DNA from: a virus
DNA length: 21,445 nt
Reading direction: 5' to 3' (one strand)
Virus record (IMG/VR): IMGVR_UViG_3300010885_064935
Location: 1 to 21,445 of that record
Positions within the stretch are counted from its first letter, which is position 1. Each line of letters starts with the position of its first letter. The notes below the pieces were generated by a model. It was given only the letters and a program-made list of their open reading frames with translations. It did not search any database and was not told the origin of the DNA. The translations under genes and the position numbers were made by a program. This document shows positions 1 to 6,700 of the stretch, piece by piece.

Positions 1-1773
1 CCCGCCGCGAAACCAAAGCCCAATACAAATAAAAAGGCAAATCAAAGCGCGCCAAAACCTCTTCCTGTAAAACCCGCAACACCCGCCCCTCCTCCCATAA
101 ACACAGTGTTACCAGCCGATTTTATAACGCCTTCTATTCCGGATACAGTGGAAAATATAATAAAGCCTGGCGTTCCCGTATCGACAGCAAAACCGGTAGA
201 AGACCGTGTGGTGGTTGAACCATTAGATATAATAGTTGACGACATCGCCGATGATCCTGAAGAGTATGTTCCGCACACGACCGCTGATATGTTTATCCGT
301 GGCACAGACACTATGCACGATACAGGCGTATCCTATGTAACAAAAGAGTCGCCTTCCAATTGGTTCGTAAATACATTAAATACAATTGTATTTACATGTC
401 TCGATGAAATTATAAAGACATCCATAGCCAACCGTCTTACAAATACACAGACATCAAGAACATTATACTTGTGGTTTTTTACAATTACATCGGCGTATAA
501 CTGGATACATGAAAGTCACAAACTAAAGGGTATTCATGATAACTGGAATTGGAACAGACATTATTCTCTAACGAAGCCTCGCGACATACAATTATGGATA
601 GTACATGTATTGGTATATGTAATGCCGCAATTTGTTCCATCGTTCGATGTTGATGTTCTACTAGAAAACGAACGAACAATGCTTCGCATGTCCCATGAAG
701 AGCGAACGATTGAATGGATGCGTATTAGTAGTGAAGGCAATTGGAACGACTGGATTGCGCAATGGAAGACCTGGTATGAGGAGCGCCAATCGGATGGTAG
801 TCTTTATACAAATTCTACAGTTGACGAACTTCCCAATAAAGAATTATTTATAGACACATCAAAAATCCAAGATTTATCGGCCTTATATGAACCCACTAAA
901 TGGACACCCCTTATTGTAGACGGAAAAGAATTCCCATACGCAACATATAATTGGGGAAATGTTCGGAGTGCGGCACTTACCGACGAAGACAACACAGCTA
1001 TTCTTGCCGCCGTCGCACCGCTGTTTCCAAGCGACGGTAAACATGATACCGAGATTGCGGAAATTGTAGCCCTTGTCGCAAATCTTACAAATGAACAGAA
1101 AGCCACATCTGAATTTTGGCTACAGACAAAAATGCCAATGGTCTGTTTTTTCACTCTGTTATGGAAAGCCTATTTAACAAATGTTGTAACCGCTGATAAT
1201 ATTGATATTGTATTCCAATCTGGATTCGAAATGGCAACGCAGATGTTTGAAGTGGGACGATGTCTATGGAGTTTCAAGCATACGAATCTACAAGCTACAC
1301 CCGTACAAGATGTGCGTAGAATGTATCAAGGACGTATGATAACTACATGGAGTAATGGAACTGATGGCATTGACGGCGCAGTATGGATGCCTTACTATGA
1401 TCCGAAACTTGTAACACCAGCGTGTCCAGATTTTCCATCCGAACAGAGCGCGTTTGCAAGTATATTTGCAGCTGTTATGACGCACTGGTTCCAAGAGACT
1501 ATACCCACATTCCCACCACAAAGTATAGCAATGATTTCGGACGAAGCGCAACCCTTCGGTACCTTTCTTGTGCGTAAGGGAAGTAGTCTGATTCAACCAG
1601 GCATAATTCCAATAGAGGACACAATATTATGTTGGAAGTCTTGGAAGGCTATGGCGGATAGTTGCGGTCTTTCTGCGAAATATAGCGGAATACGTACAAT
1701 GTCATCGCATATTGCCGGCCAAACTTTGGCAAAGGAGGTATTTGAGCGTGTTCGTGCCAATTGGTTTTCCTAA
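1..1773 (+). CDS. Vanadium-haloperoxidase/PAP2-fold-like protein, probably inactive; 5' end cut by window
   Basis: The frame is open from base 1, so the gene starts outside the window; a GTG at 106 is only an internal candidate start. The visible N-terminus (about 35 codons before 106) is Pro/Lys/Ala-rich low complexity, followed by an acidic linker. The rest resembles vanadium-dependent haloperoxidases of the PAP2 superfamily: a helical region with NLTNEQKATSEFW (about 1084-1122), then VRRMYQGRMITTW and PDFPSEQSAFASIF (from about 1426), ending KYSGIRTMSSHIAGQ. Active enzymes have PSGHS and SRxxxGIH here. In this protein the first His is Gln (codon 1444-1446) and the second is Arg (1693-1695), and the Arg of SRxxxGIH is also missing. 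The fold assignment is from remembered motifs; loss of catalysis is inferred. A structural or virion role is possible. A hairpin follows the stop directly. Confidence 0.6.
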   Translation, partial: PAAKPKPNTNKKANQSAPKPLPVKPATPAPPPINTVLPADFITPSIPDTVENIIKPGVPVSTAKPVEDRVVVEPLDIIVDDIADDPEEYVPHTTADMFIRGTDTMHDTGVSYVTKESPSNWFVNTLNTIVFTCLDEIIKTSIANRLTNTQTSRTLYLWFFTITSAYNWIHESHKLKGIHDNWNWNRHYSLTKPRDIQLWIVHVLVYVMPQFVPSFDVDVLLENERTMLRMSHEERTIEWMRISSEGNWNDWIAQWKTWYEERQSDGSLYTNSTVDELPNKELFIDTSKIQDLSALYEPTKWTPLIVDGKEFPYATYNWGNVRSAALTDEDNTAILAAVAPLFPSDGKHDTEIAEIVALVANLTNEQKATSEFWLQTKMPMVCFFTLLWKAYLTNVVTADNIDIVFQSGFEMATQMFEVGRCLWSFKHTNLQATPVQDVRRMYQGRMITTWSNGTDGIDGAVWMPYYDPKLVTPACPDFPSEQSAFASIFAAVMTHWFQETIPTFPPQSIAMISDEAQPFGTFLVRKGSSLIQPGIIPIEDTILCWKSWKAMADSCGLSAKYSGIRTMSSHIAGQTLAKEVFERVRANWFS

Positions 1774-1778
1774 TGGAT

Positions 1779-1796
1779 AAGGGGCTATCGCCCCTT
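1779..1796 (+). terminator. GC hairpin after the haloperoxidase-like gene
   Basis: The arms AAGGGGC (1779-1785) and GCCCCTT (1790-1796) are perfect 7-bp complements around a TATC loop, 5 nt after the TAA stop. They are followed by TTAAACCCC. The same layout recurs after other genes in this window (11784, 17900, 18696). In mimivirus, transcript 3' ends map to such hairpins. A degenerate partial copy (AAAGGGGATAGCTCC) lies near 1839. Confidence 0.55.
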
Positions 1797-1945
1797 TTAA
1801 ACCCCTTTCTATTAGCAACCATGAATTCCAATGTAGTAAAGGGGATAGCTCCGTAAATTAATTAAGCTAAATGACTATTTTTAACAGAAATTTCATTTAT
1901 GTTTATAATACGATTACGATAGTTTCGTTTTTCCTAGATACTTAT

Positions 1946-1967
1946 AAAACGGTGCGAAGCACCATTT
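1946..1967. terminator. Second intergenic hairpin with GAA triloop
   Basis: GGTGC (1951-1955), loop GAA and GCACC (1959-1963) form a perfect 5-bp stem, extended by AAA/TTT flanks with one mismatch. It lies 25 nt before the zinc-ribbon gene. The rest of the 1774-1991 spacer is AT-rich; I see no ORF and no AAAAATTGA in it. The role is uncertain: a relic of the same hairpin family, or a leader structure. Confidence 0.35.
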
Positions 1968-1991
1968 AGTATAGACCAACAGGCTTTATAA

Positions 1992-2309
1992 ATGGGTAAA
2001 AATGAAGCAATTTCTATTCATATAGCAAAAGACATGCCTTATATAGTCTATGGTGGTGTTAGATATACACAGATAAGACATGCTATACAATGTAAGAAAT
2101 GTTTGGAAACAATAGAAAGCAAACATATACACGATTGTAAATATTGTTCTTGTATGGCTGTTGGAATTGATGGAGGAATATCTGATGGAAATCGCATTTT
2201 AGGAAGTATGTCGGACATAGAAAATAGAAGTATGTATTGTGCGATTATTGGGAATAAGAAATTATGGCTACCACCATCTGCGATTAAAGAAAAGAATAAG
2301 ACGCAATAA
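1992..2309 (+). CDS. Small zinc-ribbon-like protein (IxCKxC...SKxxHDxxxC family)
   Basis: This 105-residue protein has a central motif running from IQCKKC through ETIESKHIHDCKYCSC to VGIDGG. CxxC and CxC cysteine pairs are spaced as in a zinc ribbon. The pattern matches a small uncharacterised family of phages, bacteria and giant viruses that I recall under a DUF (possibly DUF7695), whose members read CKKCGDxIESKxRHDFxxCxCGxxxVDGG. Here the glycine after CxC is replaced by Met. The C-terminus is Lys-rich. Its function is not known. The next gene starts 7 nt after the stop, so the two are probably co-transcribed. No early-promoter 9-mer precedes it. Confidence 0.75.
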   Translation: MGKNEAISIHIAKDMPYIVYGGVRYTQIRHAIQCKKCLETIESKHIHDCKYCSCMAVGIDGGISDGNRILGSMSDIENRSMYCAIIGNKKLWLPPSAIKEKNKTQ

Positions 2310-2315
2310 TATAGT

Positions 2316-3146
2316 ATGAAAAGTCTAGTGCGTGTTAAAACACATCCAATTCTTATGTTCAGACCCTCCGAATGTAATGTTCGCAATGACGATGGAAAAC
2401 ACGTATTTGTTGGAAAGGTGTATGGTACAAAAAGCATTGAGGACGACCCCGAAAAAGTACAAGCCGTTTTACGAATATTTCCACGTTTGAATGCTGAAGA
2501 ATTACAACGTGCAAAGGATGGTATTTACACATGGCTTCTGTATTCAAATAACGATAAAGATATACAATTTGTAGCTACAGAAGTGGTTTCACCGTTTGAA
2601 ATTGGAACACGCCACCAATCCTTAGCCTATAATGAACGTATAAACGCCTTAACTATTTATGGTGGCGGCGAACTTATGAAAACAAAAGACCATATAGAAT
2701 TTAATCTACTTTCCGGAACCTATTCAAAACCTCTTATGGAAGCGAATTATACGCATGTTGTACAACGAAAACTTATTGAAACATTTGAGACATTCCTTCC
2801 AGGTGCTGAATACGACGATTCAAAGGACTCCTATATAAGTAAGGTGACTCATGTTTCCAACAGTCTTTTAGATATGTATAAAACCATTGGCTATACTGTA
2901 CGAACATTCGATACGTATAATGAATGCGCAAAGTTCCAAAATACCTTTTGGAACATAGACTTTTCTTTAGAGCACTACAAAACTAAACTCGAAGCAGCAA
3001 AGAATGATGAAGAAAAATCAACAATGAGACATTTCTATATAGATTCATTGGAACGAATGATGGAATTGTTGGCGGTGAAGGAGGCAAAGGGTGGGAAGCG
3101 TAAGACACGCCGAAATGCAAAAGGTGTAAAAAGAACAGCAAATTAA
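2316..3146 (+). CDS. Uncharacterised protein with GGKRKTRRN basic tail
   Basis: This 276-residue protein matches no family I recognise. The body is mixed alpha/beta with a charged helical region near residues 220-255. The last 20 or so residues (GGKRKTRRNAKGVKR) form a strongly basic tail. Tails of the type GGKRKTRRN recur at the C-termini of unrelated proteins in mesomimivirus-like giant viruses; that is remembered, and their role (DNA/virion binding or sorting) is not established. The gene starts 7 nt after the zinc-ribbon gene and ends 20 nt before the first ATG of the decarboxylase region, so the three may form one transcription unit. Confidence 0.75.
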   Translation: MKSLVRVKTHPILMFRPSECNVRNDDGKHVFVGKVYGTKSIEDDPEKVQAVLRIFPRLNAEELQRAKDGIYTWLLYSNNDKDIQFVATEVVSPFEIGTRHQSLAYNERINALTIYGGGELMKTKDHIEFNLLSGTYSKPLMEANYTHVVQRKLIETFETFLPGAEYDDSKDSYISKVTHVSNSLLDMYKTIGYTVRTFDTYNECAKFQNTFWNIDFSLEHYKTKLEAAKNDEEKSTMRHFYIDSLERMMELLAVKEAKGGKRKTRRNAKGVKRTAN

Positions 3147-3166
3147 GATAAACCTTTGTTGAAAAA

Positions 3167-3241
3167 ATGATGCAAGTTCCGGACTTTGAAATTTTTTTAT
3201 ACATCCTTCCCATCAACAACACTGGCCTTATCCTGTTTTAA
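3167..3241 (+). other. Probable true N-terminus of the decarboxylase, out of frame by one base
   Basis: A tandem ATG ATG at 3167 opens a 24-codon frame (MMQVPDFEIF...TGLILF) that stops at TAA 3239-3241. Dropping one T from the TTTT run at 3236-3239 joins it to the decarboxylase frame as TGLILFKVSRRALQQQ. In PLP decarboxylases of this fold, the first beta strand reads like TPxxVYDL, with seven residues from T to the final aliphatic. The joined reading gives exactly that spacing (T...KV); the in-frame reading is one residue too long and has no ATG before the PLP lysine. Either an assembly/sequencing indel, a lesion, or a +1 frameshift would explain it. Confidence 0.55.
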
Positions 3242-4310
3242 GGTATCTCGTCGCGCTCTACAGCAGCAGCTGGGTCTATGGCAACGTTTTCTCCCGAATG
3301 TTATACCGCATTATGCCGTCAAATGCAATAATGATGCAACGTTGATGAAATGGATGACCGAACTTCACCCAGATATGGGATTTGATTGTGCATCCATCCG
3401 CGAAATCAACGAAGTTCAGTCTCTTGTACAACCGAATCGTATCATTTACGCACAACCGTGTAAGAAGGATACTGATATCGCGGAAGCTCAAGACAAGGGC
3501 ATAGAATTAACGGTTGCGGATTCCATAGAAGAGATATCAAAATTACATACTTGGAAAGGCGGTATTTTGATCCGTCTACTTGTTCCGGATACAGGTAGTA
3601 AACAGCCCTTTGGCAAGAAATTCGGCGCGCCTCTCGAATGGCTACCACAAATGTGCGATACAGCCAAAGCACTAGGACGCACTATTACAGGATTTAGTTT
3701 TCATGTTGGAAGTGAATGCCAACAACCTACACAGTACAGCGCTGCTATGGACATGTGTAAGGAAGGAGAACGTATTATTAAGAAATATGGATTCGACACA
3801 ACGGTTATTGATATTGGCGGCGGGTTTCTACCAGACGAGGTAAACTTTAAAGCGGTTGCAGAGCATGTTGTACATTCGCAGCAGAAACATTTCTCGCATA
3901 CGCGCATGATTGCTGAGCCAGGGCGGTTTCTTGCCGCCCCTACACATACGCTCTTTACGACCGTTATTGGAAAGAAGCCAGTATATCCGCCACCTAAAAC
4001 CGATTCAGACCCAGAATGGCGTATTACGATTGATGAATCCATTTACGGGTCTTTCTCCAATATTCCCTTTGATCACCAAACACCGCAATTTGAACGTGTT
4101 CGCACAGAATCCGTGTCTGAAAAAACGCGCCCTACGATTCTCTTCGGCCGCACATGTGATTCTGGTGATTGTTTGGGCGACGATATATATTTGCCACCTA
4201 TACAAGTTGGCGATATGCTTCGCATCCCGAATATGGGGGCGTACACAACCGTAACAGCATCCGAATTTAATGGATTTCCGAAACCGCAAAAAGTTTATGA
4301 ATTACAGTAA
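3186..4310 (+). CDS. PLP-dependent ornithine/arginine decarboxylase (fold type III), arginine-type predicted
   Basis: This cytosolic enzyme would decarboxylate a basic amino acid, feeding polyamine synthesis. The length (374 aa from TTG 3186) is close to chlorovirus PBCV-1 A207R. Visible motifs are YAVKCN with the PLP lysine (K46), GFDCAS, HVGS (H173), DIGGGF (211-213, phosphate loop), EPGR (244-247), CDSGD (C324, D325, D328, the second-subunit active site) and GAYTTV (Y353). Substrate choice: ODC carries Asp before GVYGSF (human D332), while the PBCV-1 enzyme, an arginine decarboxylase, has Glu; this protein has DESIYGSF with E284 at that place. Arginine preference is therefore inferred. TTG 3186 is unlikely to be the true start: the N-terminus appears frameshifted (3167-3241). 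It ends 8 bp from the convergent ligase gene. Confidence 0.9.
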   Translation: MKFFYTSFPSTTLALSCFKVSRRALQQQLGLWQRFLPNVIPHYAVKCNNDATLMKWMTELHPDMGFDCASIREINEVQSLVQPNRIIYAQPCKKDTDIAEAQDKGIELTVADSIEEISKLHTWKGGILIRLLVPDTGSKQPFGKKFGAPLEWLPQMCDTAKALGRTITGFSFHVGSECQQPTQYSAAMDMCKEGERIIKKYGFDTTVIDIGGGFLPDEVNFKAVAEHVVHSQQKHFSHTRMIAEPGRFLAAPTHTLFTTVIGKKPVYPPPKTDSDPEWRITIDESIYGSFSNIPFDHQTPQFERVRTESVSEKTRPTILFGRTCDSGDCLGDDIYLPPIQVGDMLRIPNMGAYTTVTASEFNGFPKPQKVYELQ

Positions 4311-4318
4311 ATATCTAA

Positions 4319-5461
4319 TTACTCATACGTCCGAAACGCAATACCCACCGGAAATCGAGGAATGCCGTCCGTGGTCAATTCCTGATAGCGCACCGTCAAC
4401 GGTTTTCCAATCATTATACCGCCGGTTAGAAACGCCGCCGCGCGTTCCTCACGTGTACCGCGTGGACGCACCGCAAACTCCTTTCCATCACTAGTACGAC
4501 ACGTCCAGATTACACATCCCTTCTCTAGGCCATCGCCCTCTTTGAAACCAATGACGGGATACTCGGCATCTTCAAACTCCTTGTACTTCTGAAGATCCGA
4601 GGAGCGAAAGCCAACATTGTAAAGACCCGCAGTATTGCGTAGAATAAGTCCTTCATAGCCCTCTGCAACGTACTGCGCATGAAGCGTCTTTACATCGTCT
4701 AGCGATGTACACATAACAGATGGTAGCAAACGTAGTGCGGTAAATCCCCCTGTAGCAAAGAGAGCCGTAAGCCACTCATTGCGCACAGCGTTAGTACCAT
4801 CGCGAATCGTATCATAGACATACAGGTAAATCTTGGCCATCTTCTCAGCATCGCCGGCGCGTAGTGTTTCTTTTTTGACAAGACCTACAATCTCTTGAAA
4901 CGTCAGCGCATCAGAATAGAGTTCACCGTCCAGAACCGTGCCCGCCGGAAGCCGATTAACATCTGCCACAATATGTGTCAGATGTGATGAACTCGCCTTG
5001 CCGTTGCGAGAGAAAAGACCCCGTCCCGCAATAGCCACACAACGTACACCATCTAGTTTACGTTGTGCAATACAGGGAAAGACCATATGTTTACTACGTT
5101 TATTGAAATCCTGCGCAAGCATAGGCAACGGTACCGCCGTGGACACAGGCGTTTCTCCCACTGGAGGAGCAGCAGCGCTTTCGGCCTTAGTTTCTGTCGC
5201 CGTCTCCGAATAGCCCGCATCGCGCTTCTTATTCCAAAGCGCCTGCGCCTCTGAAATTGCCTGCGAAACAGGTGTGGTCGCATTCTTCTTTCCCAAATTT
5301 TTACCCGTTTCCACAATACGCTCATTTGTTTGAAACTTGCCACCTTCATATCCATGCGAGGTAATCACAACGCCTACACCACCCCGCTCTTCAACCACTA
5401 TGACCCATTTCTTGAATTTACCGTGCTTGGAATCACCGAAAAGAGGCGCGAACGAAGCCAT
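4319..5461 (-). CDS. ATP-dependent DNA ligase with N-terminal WGR-like domain
   Basis: This enzyme seals nicks in viral DNA during replication or repair. The 380 residues from ATG 5461 contain a WGR-like domain (about 12-85: KFKKWVIVVEERGGVGVV through ALWNKKRDAGYSE), a Ala/Pro/Thr linker (about 86-110), then a nucleotidyltransferase domain. Visible ligase motifs: I KLDG (K135 adenylated), III FSRNGK (150-155), LDGELY (177-182), IV EGYEGLILR (267-275), V QKYKEF (291-296). An OB-fold region fills the C-terminus (about 297-380). I prefer ATG 5461 to the in-frame GTG at 5488 because it places the early motif (5495-5503) 33 nt upstream, as for other genes here, and the domain starts just after it. 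It is convergent with the decarboxylase, 8 bp apart. Confidence 0.9.
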   Translation of the reverse strand: MASFAPLFGDSKHGKFKKWVIVVEERGGVGVVITSHGYEGGKFQTNERIVETGKNLGKKNATTPVSQAISEAQALWNKKRDAGYSETATETKAESAAAPPVGETPVSTAVPLPMLAQDFNKRSKHMVFPCIAQRKLDGVRCVAIAGRGLFSRNGKASSSHLTHIVADVNRLPAGTVLDGELYSDALTFQEIVGLVKKETLRAGDAEKMAKIYLYVYDTIRDGTNAVRNEWLTALFATGGFTALRLLPSVMCTSLDDVKTLHAQYVAEGYEGLILRNTAGLYNVGFRSSDLQKYKEFEDAEYPVIGFKEGDGLEKGCVIWTCRTSDGKEFAVRPRGTREERAAAFLTGGIMIGKPLTVRYQELTTDGIPRFPVGIAFRTYE

Positions 5462-5494
5462 GCTATACAAAAACAATACGAAACGCACATCCTT

Positions 5495-5503
5495 TCAATT
5501 TTT
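5495..5503 (-). promoter_or_regulatory. Early promoter motif AAAAATTGA of DNA ligase
   Basis: An exact AAAAATTGA on the minus strand, 33 nt upstream of ATG 5461 and just downstream of the glycosyltransferase stop (5513). It equals the mimivirus/CroV early element and sits at the spacing seen for the other copies here. Confidence 0.8.
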
Positions 5504-5512
5504 AGAAGTCAA

Positions 5513-6178
5513 TCACGTAAATTTTCTAGATGTATCACAAAATTCCGACGCACATATATAATAAGCCTTGTCTAACATATCATAAATAACAGGATGTCGT
5601 TCGTGTACTGTGGTATGTGGTCCAGCATCATACACATTAAAATTAATTGCGGCAAGACCTGCTGCAACACGTTTTTCGTACACAGGGCGTTTGTTAAATG
5701 CAATTTTACCATTTTTGTATTTAAATTTTATACCGTTCGGAAGCGATACTATAGTACCGGATGTATTGTATTTGTTAAGAGTTTCTAAAAACTGCGGATT
5801 TAATCCATCATCGTCGTCCAAACGCAAACTGATATAGTTGTCAACCTTTTTCAAGCGCTGTTTTACATCTGTAAACATTTCTTTAAAATTTTCCACATAA
5901 ATTATAAGTATGTTCTTATCTCTATAACTTTCTAATCTATCTTTGTAGGGTTCAGGAAGATATTTGCTTGTGTATATAAGCCATGTGAAATCTTGGTCTG
6001 TCTGATTTTGGATGGATGGATACGTCATCTTATCAAAAACGTCAAACTTGAAATCAAGACGCTCTTTATTGAATAATTTTGATTTAATATTATTTTTTCG
6101 TGTTTGACGTGTTAATCGAAACAAACGAGTATTCTCATCAAGAATACTGAATCTTGTTATTATAAAATGGTGAGGCAT
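5513..6178 (-). CDS. Rhamnosyltransferase-like glycosyltransferase (GT-A type)
   Basis: This 221-residue protein resembles the putative rhamnosyltransferase family (Pfam Rhamno_transf). Visible parts: HFIITRF at 4-10, KFDVFDKMTYPSIQNQTDQDF, FTWLIYT at 64-70, LRLDDDDGLNPQFLE with the acidic cluster D121-D124 expected to bind metal and nucleotide-sugar, and a variable C-terminal half. There is no signal peptide or membrane helix, so it probably acts in the cytoplasm. The donor sugar cannot be read from sequence; modification of viral glycoproteins is inferred. No early 9-mer precedes it. Instead a TCTA core (6192-6195, minus strand) in AT-rich sequence lies 13 nt from the ATG, like late promoters of CroV. 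This suggests late expression. Confidence 0.7.
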   Translation of the reverse strand: MPHHFIITRFSILDENTRLFRLTRQTRKNNIKSKLFNKERLDFKFDVFDKMTYPSIQNQTDQDFTWLIYTSKYLPEPYKDRLESYRDKNILIIYVENFKEMFTDVKQRLKKVDNYISLRLDDDDGLNPQFLETLNKYNTSGTIVSLPNGIKFKYKNGKIAFNKRPVYEKRVAAGLAAINFNVYDAGPHTTVHERHPVIYDMLDKAYYICASEFCDTSRKFT

Positions 6179-6187
6179 CCTACTATT

Positions 6188-6210
6188 GGGCTAGATTATA
6201 CATCCAGCCC
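6188..6210 (-). terminator. Imperfect hairpin between two leftward genes
   Basis: GGGCTAGAT (6188-6196), loop TATAC, ATCCAGCCC (6202-6210): 9-nt arms with one A/C mismatch. It lies 40 nt past the stop of the 6251-6604 gene and contains the TCTA core of the next gene's putative late promoter, so terminator and promoter overlap. Confidence 0.4.
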
Positions 6211-6250
6211 TTATAACTAAATATTATTTTTATACCGGGCTATTGTGCTC

Positions 6251-6604
6251 CTATAAAACACGCCGCGATGGCAGAATCGTAATAATGCGATACTGCTCAA
6301 CACTATCATTTTGTACAGTTCGGAACTGCCATGCCTGCTTCCGATACAAAACGACAACATATTTATCAATACACGTATTCTCTTTCATATAAACATACAA
6401 TGCATTCTTTACATGCTCGTATTCTTTATTTCCCATATTCCAATCATTCATTGCATTCCAAATATCAGTAAATGTAGCGCTATAGATTTCCATCATCGGA
6501 TATACGGAAGGATGTGAGAACGTAGGCTGAAAATCAACTTTAACATGTTTCATCAGATCGGCGTTTTCGCGTGAAAGTTGCGGTACGCTTTTACAAGAAC
6601 CCAT
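6251..6604 (-). CDS. Small early protein with N-myristoylation signal (MGSCKS)
   Basis: From ATG 6604 the protein has 117 residues and begins MGSCKSVPQ, a good eukaryotic N-myristoylation sequence (Gly2, Ser6), with Cys4 available for palmitoylation. This suggests anchoring to host or virion membranes. The open frame extends upstream to 6748, but that part overlaps the topoisomerase start and both promoters; choosing 6604 puts the early motif (6640-6648) 35 nt upstream. The remainder is mixed alpha/beta with no family I recognise. It is divergent from topoisomerase IA, sharing a 96-bp promoter region. Confidence 0.75.
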   Translation of the reverse strand: MGSCKSVPQLSRENADLMKHVKVDFQPTFSHPSVYPMMEIYSATFTDIWNAMNDWNMGNKEYEHVKNALYVYMKENTCIDKYVVVLYRKQAWQFRTVQNDSVEQYRIITILPSRRVL

Positions 6605-6639
6605 CGTATGTACAAACCATAATAAAACGCACCGCGAAT

Positions 6640-6648
6640 TCAATTTTT
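6640..6648 (-). promoter_or_regulatory. Early promoter motif of the MGSCKS gene
   Basis: An exact AAAAATTGA on the minus strand, 35 nt before ATG 6604. It is only 12 bp from the oppositely oriented copy at 6661-6669. Confidence 0.8.
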
Positions 6649-6660
6649 TGCCAACTATGT

Positions 6661-6669
6661 AAAAATTGA
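6661..6669 (+). promoter_or_regulatory. Early promoter motif of topoisomerase IA
   Basis: An exact AAAAATTGA, 31 nt before ATG 6701. Together with 6640-6648 it forms a compact back-to-back promoter. Confidence 0.85.
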
Positions 6670-6700
6670 GTTTCGTAGATTCTTCTATACTACATACAAA

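Noticed and set aside
1774-1991. tRNA or small ORF in the largest spacer
   Set aside because: I found no cloverleaf-like arms, A/B boxes or ORF with coding character; only hairpins and AT-rich sequence.
3910-4254. Alternative plus-strand ORF inside the decarboxylase
   Set aside because: It lies fully inside a well-conserved gene in another frame and has no family features or promoter.
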